From Halovivax asiaticus JCM 14624 (GTDB taxonomy: Archaea > Halobacteriota > Halobacteria > Halobacteriales > Natrialbaceae), in contig NZ_AOIQ01000014.1 of assembly GCF_000337515.1 (NCBI RefSeq), forward strand, positions 108,903 to 172,902: a DNA stretch of 64,000 nt, in the 5' to 3' direction. The position numbers and the translations under genes are program-made. Shown here in pieces: positions 24,919 to 33,110 of this stretch. Position 1 is the first letter of the stretch; every line of letters begins with the position of its first letter. The notes under the pieces are model-generated. The model searched no databases and had not been told where the DNA came from. It was given only the letters and a program-made list of their open reading frames with translations.

Positions 24919-25506
24919 GTGGACCGACATCGGCGGACGCGCGGTGAGAGTGCGTCGAGCGCGTACGTTCTCGTACTCACGGTTCTCGTCGCCGGGACGA
25001 TCGCGGCGACCGCCTGGGCCATCGCCGGCGACGGTTCGATGGCGATCGAGCCGGCAGGAGATGCGGACGGCCTCGATACTGCAGCCCAGCTCGGAGACGC
25101 GACGGAACCGAATTCCGACGGCAATCGAAGCGAGTCGCGTACCGTCGGCGATAGTGGAGATGGTGAGGGAGACGGCGACCCAGGCGAAGCAGGCGAGCGT
25201 GACGACGGCGTGAGGGAGCACTCGGACGATGACGGTGAGCGGGAGGGCACCGAGCGCGATGAAGAAGACGACCGCGGCGGCGAAGACGACCGAGAAGCAG
25301 GACGTGAGCGTGACGAAGATCGGGACAGCGATGACGAGGCCGATCGGGACTCGGACCGCGAGGGCACCGGCCGAGACCGCGATGGCGCCGGCGACGAGCC
25401 CGACGACGATCGAAGCGACGACCGATCGGACGACATACTGGGCGCGCTCTGGGAGGCGGTGACCGGCGACGACGAAGACGACTCTGACGAAAGCGATGAC
25501 GAGTGA
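24919..25506 (+). CDS. Membrane-anchored, extremely acidic low-complexity protein
   Basis: A 195-residue protein starting with GTG. Residues about 14-34 (AYVLVLTVLVAGTIAATAWAI) form one hydrophobic segment after a basic N-terminus, so it is a signal anchor. From about residue 60 to the end the sequence is nearly all Asp, Glu, Arg, Gly and Ser, with a short non-acidic DDILGALWEAVTGDDED near the C-terminus. It is probably an exported surface polyelectrolyte or linker. No family recognised. The opposite-strand frames here are arginine/serine-rich shadows of the Asp/Glu codons. Confidence 0.55.
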   Translation: MDRHRRTRGESASSAYVLVLTVLVAGTIAATAWAIAGDGSMAIEPAGDADGLDTAAQLGDATEPNSDGNRSESRTVGDSGDGEGDGDPGEAGERDDGVREHSDDDGEREGTERDEEDDRGGEDDREAGRERDEDRDSDDEADRDSDREGTGRDRDGAGDEPDDDRSDDRSDDILGALWEAVTGDDEDDSDESDDE

Positions 25507-25936
25507 GTGCGATGGCTCGTCGGCTCGACGACGCTCGGTGTCGCCCTGCCGGCGAAGAGCGCCCGGTCGAAGCCCCGCCAGGGAAGTACTCGACCGGGCG
25601 AATCGCCTCCGAGACGCACCCGAAAGCGGCGGACGGCCCACCAGCCCGCGCTCCGGTCGCTCAGCGGTCTCGGTCCGGCCGCTGCCGGACCATGTTCCCC
25701 TAGGGCCTCCAGCGGCAAGGGCGCCCGCCCTGACTGACGCAAGCTAGCTCTGCCGTCCCGGCCCCATTCGAGCGCGAGACAACCACTACGGTTATGACGG
25801 TCCCACCACATACCTCACTCGAACGTTACCGGGACGACAGACGTCCGAGCGGGCGTGACCGGTCGTTTGGCCGGGAGTTGCCCGATTCGGCCGAACGGCA
25901 ATCGATCAAACCGGCGAACGAAATTGCCCCACCACG
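25507..25936. other. Gene-free stretch with a tight hairpin
   Basis: 430 bp of GC-rich sequence. GGTCCGGC (25672-25679) and GCCGGACC (25684-25691) pair perfectly over a 4-nt loop. No reading frame looks like a protein. Nothing else supported. Confidence 0.4.
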
Positions 25937-26191
25937 ATGAACGGACTCTCGATTCCACCACGGCCGTGGGTGACCAGAACCCGCCTCTACCACGTCGTGG
26001 GCTGGGGACTGCGCATCTACGTCGCCTGCCTCCTCGTCGTCGGGTTCTACAGCATCCTCTGGCTCGCGGAGGTGGCTGGCTATCTGGACCAGCGGACGCT
26101 CGCCGTCATCTGGTTGGCCGTCGCCGGGATGGGGAGCGTGTTCCTCGTCCTATTGGTCCCTCTGTATTACTCGAGTCGGCTTCGAAGCTGA
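25937..26191 (+). CDS. Small membrane protein of unknown function
   Basis: An 84-residue protein with two hydrophobic helices (about 25-46 and 55-78) and a proline-containing polar N-terminus (MNGLSIPPRPWVTRTRLYHV). It stands alone. No family recognised; strong haloarchaeal codon use and clear helices support coding. Confidence 0.6.
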   Translation: MNGLSIPPRPWVTRTRLYHVVGWGLRIYVACLLVVGFYSILWLAEVAGYLDQRTLAVIWLAVAGMGSVFLVLLVPLYYSSRLRS

Positions 26192-26395
26192 TCGGAAATC
26201 GTTACGACGACTGATGAACGGATCGAGCAGCCCCGCGGCAGTCTCGCGAGCGCGGAACAGCGCACCGGACGGACCGAGCAGGGCGACGGCCCGACCACCT
26301 TGCGAAGAGGAGATAATCTCCAGCTACGACTCGGCGAATTGTAGGATAGCACCGCAATAGCATCATTTAGGTACGTCCGCTCAGTACGACCGCCA

Positions 26396-27118
26396 ATGAC
26401 AGAGTCGACCGGCACACCGACGCTCCCGCAGGTGACACTCATCGCCGTCTTCGTCACGGCGCTGGTGACCGCCCAGTTGACCGCCGCGAAGGTGCTCGCG
26501 TTCTCGATTCCGATCTCGTTGCCGGTGACGGGCAGCGAGCTCGTGATGCCCGGCGCGGCGCTCGCCTACGCGGTCACGTACTTCGCGAGTGACTGTTACA
26601 CCGAACTGTACGGCAAGCGCGCCGGCCAGATCGTCGTCAACGCCGCGTTCGCGATGAACTTCCTCGCACTGGCGCTGGTCTTTTCGACCGCCGCCGCACC
26701 GGTGTATCAGTTCTCCCCGGTCGGTGCCAGCGAGTTCGAGTCGGTGGTGCTACCAGCCGGTTCCATCGTCGCCGGAAGTTCGCTGGCCTACCTCGTCAGC
26801 CAGAACTGGGACGTCTGGTTTTTCCACCGGATCCGCGAGGAAACCGGCCGAGGGAAGCTCTGGTTGCGCAACATCGCTTCCACGGGGACGAGCCAGGCCA
26901 TCGACACCGTCATCTTCGTCTCCGTCGCGTTCTACGTCGCCCCCATCATCCTCGGCGGCGACCCCAGGTCGGTAGACGTGATAGCCGCCCTCATGATCGG
27001 GCAGTACATCCTGAAACTGGCCATCGCCCTCGTCGATACGCCGATCGTCTACGGGGTCGTTCGACTCGTCCGCGAGCGGGCCACGGGGCCGACGGGCGGC
27101 GCCGTCGCCGCCGAGTGA
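26396..27118 (+). CDS. Queuosine/archaeosine precursor transporter (VUT family, YhhQ-like)
   Basis: A 240-residue membrane protein with six helices. VTAQLTAAKVLAFSI, SDCYTELYGKRAGQIV and LWLRNIASTGTSQAIDTVIFV are hallmark blocks of the YhhQ/VUT family, which import 7-deazaguanine precursors. In archaea these feed archaeosine at tRNA position 15. The tail is Gly/Ala-rich. The aminopeptidase gene follows by 89 bp on the same strand. Confidence 0.88.
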   Translation: MTESTGTPTLPQVTLIAVFVTALVTAQLTAAKVLAFSIPISLPVTGSELVMPGAALAYAVTYFASDCYTELYGKRAGQIVVNAAFAMNFLALALVFSTAAAPVYQFSPVGASEFESVVLPAGSIVAGSSLAYLVSQNWDVWFFHRIREETGRGKLWLRNIASTGTSQAIDTVIFVSVAFYVAPIILGGDPRSVDVIAALMIGQYILKLAIALVDTPIVYGVVRLVRERATGPTGGAVAAE

Positions 27119-27207
27119 GCGGCCGACGATCGGTTCCCGACGCCCAACAGCCGGCGACCGCAACCGGAAGCGACGCGGGTTTGTGTTCTCACGTCAGACC
27201 CTGCGGT

Positions 27208-28302
27208 ATGGATCCACGTGTCCGCGAGCACGCCGCGGTGCTCGTCGACTGGAGCGCCCGCATCGAGGCCGGCGACGACGTCGTCCTGTCGGTCGGCCCC
27301 GACGCCCACGAACTGGCCGTCGCCGTCGCCGAGAAACTCGGCGAACGCGGCGCGACCCTCCTCGCGACGTACGGGTCGGGCGAACTCACCCGCGCTTACC
27401 AGCGCGCTAGCGGCGAGGACTTCGACGAACCGGACCACGAACTCGCGCTGTACGAGGCCGCGGACGTCTACCTGCGCATCGGCGGCGGCCGCAACACGAG
27501 CGCGACGGCCGACGTCCCCGGTGAGACGCGCCAGGCCTACCGCAGCGCCCACCAGGCCGTCCGCGAGGCACGCTTCGACACGCGCTGGGTGTCGACCGTC
27601 CACCCGACGCGCTCGCTCGCCCAGCAGGCGAACATGGCCTACGAGGAGTACCGCGACTTCGCCTACGACGCCATCCTCCGCGACTGGGAGGCGCTCGCCG
27701 ACGAGATGGCCAAGCTGAAAGCGCGCCTCGACGCGGGCAGCGAGGTCCGCCTCGTCGGCCCGGGCACCGACCTCACGATGTCGATCGAGGAGCGAAGCGC
27801 AGTCAACAGCGCCGCCTCCGTCGCCTACGACTCGCACAACCTGCCCAGCGGCGAGGTCTTCACCGCCCCGTACGCAACCGAGGGTGAGGTGACCTTCGAC
27901 GTCCCGATGACGATTCAGGACCAGCCCGTCCGCGACGTCACCCTCCGCTTCGAGGACGGCGAGGTGGTCGACTCCGACGCCGAGCAGGGCGCAGCCGTGA
28001 TCGCCGACGTGCTCGACACCGACGAGGGCGCACGCCGCCTCGGCGAGCTCGGCATCGGGATGAATCGCGGCATCGATCGCTTCACGGACAGCATCCTCTT
28101 CGACGAGAAGATGGGCGACACCGTCCACCTGGCCCTCGGACGTGCGTACGACTCCTGTCTCCCCGACGGCGAGACGGGCAACGAGTCGGCCGTCCACGTC
28201 GACATGATCACCGACGTCAGCGAGGGCTCACGACTGGAGATTGACGGCGACGTGGTGCAGCGAAACGGCACCTTCCAGTGGGAAGACGGCTTCGACGGGT
28301 AG
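27208..28302 (+). CDS. M29-family metallo-aminopeptidase
   Basis: A 364-residue cytosolic peptidase. The N-terminal LVDWSARIEAGDDVVLSVGPDAHELAVAVAEKL and later GPGTDLTMSIEERS blocks are typical of the thermophilic aminopeptidase T (M29) family. Zn/Co ligands fall in the C-terminal half: NLPSGEVFTAP (E), the MNRGIDRFTDSILFDEKMGDTVHLALG stretch (E, H) and ESAVHVDMITD (H, D). It removes N-terminal residues from peptides. ATG at 27208 is chosen because upstream residues in the open frame are non-conserved. Confidence 0.9.
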   Translation: MDPRVREHAAVLVDWSARIEAGDDVVLSVGPDAHELAVAVAEKLGERGATLLATYGSGELTRAYQRASGEDFDEPDHELALYEAADVYLRIGGGRNTSATADVPGETRQAYRSAHQAVREARFDTRWVSTVHPTRSLAQQANMAYEEYRDFAYDAILRDWEALADEMAKLKARLDAGSEVRLVGPGTDLTMSIEERSAVNSAASVAYDSHNLPSGEVFTAPYATEGEVTFDVPMTIQDQPVRDVTLRFEDGEVVDSDAEQGAAVIADVLDTDEGARRLGELGIGMNRGIDRFTDSILFDEKMGDTVHLALGRAYDSCLPDGETGNESAVHVDMITDVSEGSRLEIDGDVVQRNGTFQWEDGFDG

Positions 28303-28386
28303 TCACCGCTGCCCCACTGCCCTCGAGGACGAGACGGGAACGGACGGATCACCAGATTCAAATGCGAGAGGGGCTACGGACCGAGT

Positions 28387-28536
28387 ATGGCCAGTTTCGA
28401 CGCCGCGGAAGCGCGAACGCTCGAGAAGATGATCTGCATGAAATGTAACGCCCGGAACGCGAAGGGTGCGGATCGCTGTCGCAAGTGCGGCTACGGCAAC
28501 CTCCGCCCGAAGGCGACCGAATCGCGCTCCGCCTGA
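28387..28536 (+). CDS. rpl40e: 50S ribosomal protein L40e
   Basis: A 49-residue basic zinc-finger protein, short enough to be missed by routine calling. [20 protein letters not shown] starts it; zinc ligands are C17-x2-C20 and C31-x2-C34 ([12 protein letters not shown]). In archaea this is the free counterpart of the ubiquitin-fused eukaryotic L40 and a late large-subunit protein. Basic composition is unlike its acidic neighbours, as expected for a ribosomal protein. Confidence 0.95.
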   Translation: MASFDAAEARTLEKMICMKCNARNAKGADRCRKCGYGNLRPKATESRSA

Positions 28537-28678
28537 GCGACCGAACGCTCTACTCTCACACGATTACGGCCGTTCCGTGTCCGAACAGCCGCGTTCGGAC
28601 GGCGCTCTATCTCGCGGAGCGAGGCTTGGATTCGGCGGCGCCCGGTGACTCGCCGATCGCACCGTCGCATGACCGATG

Positions 28679-29149
28679 TTACCCGAGCACGCTCAGCCCC
28701 AGCGGCAGCGCGACCACGAAACCGAGCGTGAGGGCGACGATGAGGCCGACCTGCCGCATCGACGGGCCGGAAACCGCCCGTGGGGCGCTGGCCTCCCAGG
28801 TGGCGAGGCCGACGAGAAGCGCGATCCAGCTCAGTGGAACGAGGACGCCAGGCCCGACGCTCGCACGCGGGGCGTACACCAGGCCGACGGCGGCGGCGAG
28901 GAGGACGTATCCGAGCGAGGCACGCTGGAACGGATCGAGCGGGTAGCCAGCCACGCTGATATCGACCGAGAGGAGCACGCTGAACAGCGCGCCACCGGCT
29001 ACGAGGGCGAGCGTCGACGCCAGCACCAGCGGCAGTGAGCCGCCCTCGAGAACGAGTGCGGAGAACGTGAGGCCGAGAAAGACGACCCAGAGGAGCGTCC
29101 CGCCGATGATCGTTCGGCGTCGAAGGGCAATTACCGAATGGTCCTCCAT
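28679..29149 (-). CDS. Multi-helix membrane protein of unknown function
   Basis: A 156-residue protein with about five hydrophobic helices. The frame is open to 29269, but a minus-strand TATA box (ATTTATATTA at 29171-29180) lies about 25 bp before the ATG at 29149, so a leaderless transcript starting MEDHSVIALRRRT is expected. No family recognised. Convergent with the L40e gene. Confidence 0.65.
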   Translation of the reverse strand: MEDHSVIALRRRTIIGGTLLWVVFLGLTFSALVLEGGSLPLVLASTLALVAGGALFSVLLSVDISVAGYPLDPFQRASLGYVLLAAAVGLVYAPRASVGPGVLVPLSWIALLVGLATWEASAPRAVSGPSMRQVGLIVALTLGFVVALPLGLSVLG

Positions 29150-29170
29150 AGACTGCAGAATCATGCGGTA

Positions 29171-29180
29171 TAATATAAAT
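29171..29180 (-). promoter_or_regulatory. TATA box for a leaderless membrane-protein gene
   Basis: ATTTATATTA on the minus strand, 22-31 bp from the ATG at 29149. The spacing predicts transcription starting at or within a few bases of the start codon, the common haloarchaeal leaderless arrangement, and decides the start of the downstream gene. Confidence 0.6.
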
Positions 29181-29345
29181 CCACGGATGTGTTCGACCGG
29201 CTGACTGTAGCGGAAACGTGAGAACACGAGCAGCGAGGGAGATCGTACTCGCCTCGAACGGCACCCCAACGCACGTCGACCGACTAGTTACAGATTCAGT
29301 TCGAACCCAAGTCTGACCCAGACTCGTAACGTGGGCGGCCACCCC

Positions 29346-30092
29346 TCACGCCGTACAGAGTGAGACGAAGTTCCGCAGAATCTGCAGTCCCGTCTCACCG
29401 CTCTTCTCCGGGTGGAACTGCGTCCCGAACACCGTTCCTGACTCGTCGGCGATCACGGCGGGAAAGCGGGTGCCGTAGTCGGTCGTCGCGACGACGGCCG
29501 ACTCGTCGTCCGGGACGGCGTAGTACGAGTGGACGAAGTAGGCGTACTCGCCGTCGACGGAACGGTCGTCCGGTTCCGTGTCGTGGGCACTCGCGTCCTG
29601 TTCGTTGCTGGACCCGTTCCCGTCGGCCCCGGACGGCGCAACGCCGGAGACGAGCGGGTGGTTGCGCTCGACGGAGAGGTCGTTCCAGCCCATGTGGGGC
29701 ACCTTCTGGCCCTCGTCGAAGCGAACGTTCGTGCCGGGAATCAGATCGAGTCCACTGACGGCCGACTCGCCGGCGGACCCCTCCTCGCTGTCGGTGAGGA
29801 GCATCTGCATCCCGAGACAGATGCCGAACAACGGCGTATCGGAGTCGGCGACGGCCAGGAGGTCCTCCCGGAGCGGATCGGCGTTCTCGACGCCCTCGCG
29901 GAAGGCGCCGACGCCGGGGAGGACGACGCCGTCGGCGGCGTGGAACCGCTCGGGATCGGCAGTGATCTCGACGCTCGCGCCGGCGCGTTCGAGGCCGCGT
30001 GTGACGCTGTGGAGGTTACCGAGCCCGTAGTCGACCACGGCGACGGTCGCGTCGACCGTCTCGGGCGACGACCGGCCTGCCTGCTCGCTCAT
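29346..30092 (-). CDS. hisH: Imidazole glycerol phosphate synthase, glutaminase subunit HisH
   Basis: A 248-residue class I glutamine amidotransferase. The start VAVVDYGLGNLHSVTRGLERAG and oxyanion VVLPGVGAF are HisH-specific. The nucleophile Cys is in LFGICLGMQMLL and the His/Glu pair in FGTQFHPEKSG. It supplies ammonia to HisF for imidazole ring formation in histidine synthesis. An acidic insert of about 30 residues (NGSSNEQDASAHDTEPDD and neighbours) before EYAYFVHSYY is a haloarchaeal addition. HisF is not in the window. ATG at 30092 gives a short acidic N-terminal tail. Confidence 0.92.
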   Translation of the reverse strand: MSEQAGRSSPETVDATVAVVDYGLGNLHSVTRGLERAGASVEITADPERFHAADGVVLPGVGAFREGVENADPLREDLLAVADSDTPLFGICLGMQMLLTDSEEGSAGESAVSGLDLIPGTNVRFDEGQKVPHMGWNDLSVERNHPLVSGVAPSGADGNGSSNEQDASAHDTEPDDRSVDGEYAYFVHSYYAVPDDESAVVATTDYGTRFPAVIADESGTVFGTQFHPEKSGETGLQILRNFVSLCTA

Positions 30093-30234
30093 GGAAGAAT
30101 ATCGGGGCAGGAACGGCATGGCCCTTTCGTTCGCTGGAGCGGGTCGGCAGCCCGACCGCTCCGAGTGGATCGACCGATCGCAGCGCCGCGGACCGACCGC
30201 AGACCCGATCGGGTCGAGCAGAGAATCGTTACTA

Positions 30235-30855
30235 TCAGTACTCACCGAGGCGAGACTGGCCACCCTCGTCCGTCGGCGAGACGCCGGCGATGGCCGCCGC
30301 CTCCTGAATCGTCTCGGCGAACGCCGACTCCTGGCTGCGATCGTACAGCGTCGCGGCCGGGTGCAGACAGATCAGCACGGGTCGCGGCGTGTCAGCCTCA
30401 CCGAGGCGGACCTCCTCGACGGAGCCGGTCTCCGACGTGACGGCGACGGAGCGCTCGAGGAGGTGCTCGCTCGGTACCTTTCCGAGCGTGACGACGACGT
30501 CGGGGTCGACGCGGTCGATCTCGGCTTCGAGGTACCCGCGGCAGTTCTCGAGTTCGTCCGTCGTCGGATCGCGATTGTCGGGTGGGCGACAGCGAACGCA
30601 GTTCGTGATGCGAACCGACTCGCGTTCGAGGCCGACCGTCCGGAGCTGGTCGTCGAGGACGGTCCCGCTCCGGCCGACGAACGGTTCACCGGTGGCGTCT
30701 TCCTGCGCGCCCGGTGCCTCGCCGACGAAGAGCACGTCGGCGTCGGCCGGGCCGGTGCCGTCGACGATTCGGCTTCGCGAGTCGACGAGGGCGGGACAGC
30801 GCGTGCAGTCGGTAACACAGAGGCCCTCCATGTGCTCGGCCTGTTCGGCGTCCAT
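30235..30855 (-). CDS. Uracil-DNA glycosylase, iron-sulfur type (family 4-like)
   Basis: A 206-residue DNA repair enzyme. Active-site motif 1 is GEAPGAQEDATGEPFVGRSG and motif 2 HPAA (ICLHPAATLYDR). Cysteines at 13, 17 and 20 and in NCVRCRPPDNRDP and ENCRGYL provide the 4Fe-4S ligands of family 4/5 enzymes. It removes uracil from deaminated DNA in the cytoplasm. Divergent from the winged-helix gene to its right. Confidence 0.88.
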   Translation of the reverse strand: MDAEQAEHMEGLCVTDCTRCPALVDSRSRIVDGTGPADADVLFVGEAPGAQEDATGEPFVGRSGTVLDDQLRTVGLERESVRITNCVRCRPPDNRDPTTDELENCRGYLEAEIDRVDPDVVVTLGKVPSEHLLERSVAVTSETGSVEEVRLGEADTPRPVLICLHPAATLYDRSQESAFAETIQEAAAIAGVSPTDEGGQSRLGEY

Positions 30856-30993
30856 GGCGAGCGCTTCGCCCGGGACGCACCTACGACTTTCGCACAGGCG
30901 GTGAAACGTGCGGCCACGGCCCGGCGAGACGGCCCTGCGCGGCCGGAAGTATTACCTAGTTCTACCCCCACTCGCCACCACGAGCGTGATTTC

Positions 30994-31335
30994 GTGAAAT
31001 TGAGACAGCCTACCGACTTTCTGATCCTCGAAGCGCTCAAGGAGACGGGTCGGAACGTCGCACCGAATCTCGCCTCCCACACGGGGAAGAGTCGCAAGAA
31101 CATCAACACGAGACTGCCCGTTCTCGAAGACTACAACCTGGTCCGAAAAGTCGGCCCGGCCGATCGCTCGGGACTCTACGAAGTGACCCCGCTCGGGAAG
31201 ACGGCACTCATGCACCAGGACGAGTACGACGACGTCGAGGACTTCGAAGCCCTCATTCAGGGATCCTCGCCGGCGACGGACGGCGGCGAAGCGGCCCAAG
31301 CGGTGGCGCGTAGTTCGGACCAGCCTGAAGAGTAG
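30994..31335 (+). CDS. Winged-helix DNA-binding protein (MarR/ArsR-like)
   Basis: A 113-residue regulator-like protein starting with GTG (VKLRQPTDFLILEAL). The winged helix spans residues about 5-75, with a recognition helix TGKSRKNINTRLPVLEDYNLV and a wing VGPADRSGLYEVTPLGKTAL. The tail is acidic and disordered. Proteins of this shape resemble haloarchaeal phage-repressor-like regulators. The frame is open far upstream, but that part overlaps the antisense glycosylase gene and is not coding. Confidence 0.78.
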   Translation: MKLRQPTDFLILEALKETGRNVAPNLASHTGKSRKNINTRLPVLEDYNLVRKVGPADRSGLYEVTPLGKTALMHQDEYDDVEDFEALIQGSSPATDGGEAAQAVARSSDQPEE

Positions 31336-31409
31336 ATTCGAACCAGGGTGAAGCGTAGTCACCACTCGTGGGTGCGCTCAGCTAAACCGCGGGACGTCCG
31401 CGGAGACCG

Positions 31410-31985
31410 TTACACGTCCTCGAGCGTCTGCTCTCGATACGCGGCGCCGGCCCGTGCCAGTTGGCGGGCGACCCTGATCGGTTCCGGACGGCCACCGACC
31501 GGCGTGAACGAAGTGACGAGGGTCTCGGCGTCCGACGGCTCGCAACCGACGGCCCTGACGTACACCGTCTCCGTTCCGACCGTGACGGCGTGACGGGATG
31601 GGAGCGACCGGTAGCGCTCGAGACGGGCCGCCAGCGCCTCGCCGGAGAACGCCTCCCGGAGCGGCTGTTCGAGTCCGTCGCTCTCCTCGAACGTCACGGC
31701 GACGGTCGGGAGCCGCGTCTCTTCGTGGAGCCGTTCGAGGTCGAGAACGTTGTACCACGCAGGGGCGATCGTCCCCAGCAACAGCGCAGCGATATCCGCT
31801 CGGTCAAGATCGGCGACGAGACGCAACACGGCGTCGGTGGCGTCGCAGCCGCCGACGGTCGCCGTGGCGAACGACGCCCCATCGACGACGCGATCGCCGC
31901 GGACGACGGCCCCCGCGAGCGTACACCACGCCGAGCGCGACGAGTCGGCGATGCCGAGTACCCGACGCCCGTGTGGGTCGGGCAT
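31410..31985 (-). CDS. DUF99 family protein (endonuclease V-like, 'endonuclease dU')
   Basis: A 191-residue protein. RRVLGIADSSRSAWCTLAGAVVRGDRVVDGASFATATVGG with DATDAVLRLV matches the N-terminal half of archaeal DUF99, a family with an endonuclease V-like fold linked to cleavage at deoxyuridine-type lesions. LLLGTIAPAWYNVLDLERLHEETRLP is the second conserved block. Seven bases separate it from the DUF5786 gene upstream, suggesting co-transcription. Confidence 0.8.
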   Translation of the reverse strand: MPDPHGRRVLGIADSSRSAWCTLAGAVVRGDRVVDGASFATATVGGCDATDAVLRLVADLDRADIAALLLGTIAPAWYNVLDLERLHEETRLPTVAVTFEESDGLEQPLREAFSGEALAARLERYRSLPSRHAVTVGTETVYVRAVGCEPSDAETLVTSFTPVGGRPEPIRVARQLARAGAAYREQTLEDV

Positions 31986-31992
31986 CGGTCGC

Positions 31993-32166
31993 CTACTCCT
32001 CGTCTTTGATCTCGGCCAGACGATCGATCAGTTCGTCGCTCGATGCCCCGTTGTCGAACTCGACCGTCCCCTTGTGGGCGTTTTCCTCCGACTGGACGGC
32101 GTCGTCTTCGTCGAAGTCTGCGTCGATGTCCTGTTGTTCGGACTCGTCGTAACTACCAAAACCCAT
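31993..32166 (-). CDS. DUF5786 family small acidic protein
   Basis: A 57-residue protein, too short for a 60-residue cutoff. It starts MGFGSYDESEQQDIDADFDE and ends SDELIDRLAEIKDEE; both ends are typical of haloarchaeal DUF5786, whose function is unknown. About one third of residues are Asp or Glu. It is first of a probable two-gene unit with the DUF99 gene. Confidence 0.8.
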   Translation of the reverse strand: MGFGSYDESEQQDIDADFDEDDAVQSEENAHKGTVEFDNGASSDELIDRLAEIKDEE

Positions 32167-32414
32167 ACGTGTAACACAACACGACCGACGCTCAAAAAGC
32201 CACTGCTGGATAGTGACAGGACGTTCCCGTTGTCAAACATATTCGTTCGGACATCGGTGATCGAGCCGTGGAGCGACTGAGACACCAGCCGCAGAAACAG
32301 AGAGAGTCGGCGCCGCCCCCACTCGCGAGCCTCCATTCACGACGACGGTACCCATCGGCGAGGACGAACCGGACGACGGGTTTAGGACGGTTCGTCGCGT
32401 CAGCTATCATCGAG

Positions 32415-33026
32415 ATGGAGGTCCACACCGTCACGACGGGCGCCGAGTCGTTCACCTGTAACGTCTTCCTCGTCCCCGGCGAGCGAACGACGCTGGTCGA
32501 TACCGGGACGTACGACGGCGTCATCGACGAGATTCGGGACCACGTCGACGCACTCGACGCCGTCGTGCTCACTCACCAGCACGGCGACCACATCGATCGG
32601 CTCTCGGCCGTCTCCGGGAGGTTCGGGCCGGAGATATACGCGTTCGCGGACCACCCGCTCCGGACGCGAGCGATCGCCGACGGCGACGAGATTCAGATCG
32701 GCGACGAGTCGTTCGAGGTCGTCCACACGCCTGGCCACGCGGACGATCACGTCTCGTTCGTCTCGGAGACGACGCTCTTTGCCGGCGACGTCGTCGTCCA
32801 CGACGACGGGGCGTTCGACGACGGGAGTTTCGGCCGCACCGATATGGCCGGTCAGTCACGCGAGACGCTCATCGAGAGCATCGAGCGGCTCCTCGAACGA
32901 ACCCCCGAAACAGTCGAGCACATGTACTCGGGCCACGGCGGCGAGTTCCACGGCGACGTCCGGACCGTCGTCGAACGGGCGCTCGACCGAGCCGAGCGGC
33001 GCGAACCGAAGTATCCCGACGAGTGA
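32415..33026 (+). CDS. MBL-fold metallo-hydrolase
   Basis: A 203-residue hydrolase. Zinc ligands are H-x-H-x-D-H (LTHQHGDHIDRL), HTPGHADDHVSF, the Asp in LFAGDVVVH and a C-terminal MYSGHGGEF. Size and motifs match glyoxalase II/lactamase-like proteins of broad hydrolytic function. ATG at 32415 starts MEVHTVTTGAESFTCNVFLV; the open frame before it is Arg-rich non-coding sequence. Confidence 0.88.
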   Translation: MEVHTVTTGAESFTCNVFLVPGERTTLVDTGTYDGVIDEIRDHVDALDAVVLTHQHGDHIDRLSAVSGRFGPEIYAFADHPLRTRAIADGDEIQIGDESFEVVHTPGHADDHVSFVSETTLFAGDVVVHDDGAFDDGSFGRTDMAGQSRETLIESIERLLERTPETVEHMYSGHGGEFHGDVRTVVERALDRAERREPKYPDE

Positions 33027-33110
33027 CGAGACGGTCCGAACGAGGGCGTCTGGCATCGCGAACGTCGATCACGATCGGCGAGACCGGTCGCGCTCGGCGT
33101 CGTCGACCGG

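Noticed and set aside
24685..25811. Two long minus-strand frames opposite the acidic protein gene
   Set aside because: They are Ser/Arg-rich shadows of Asp/Glu codons; the plus-strand protein has a signal anchor and the expected acidity.
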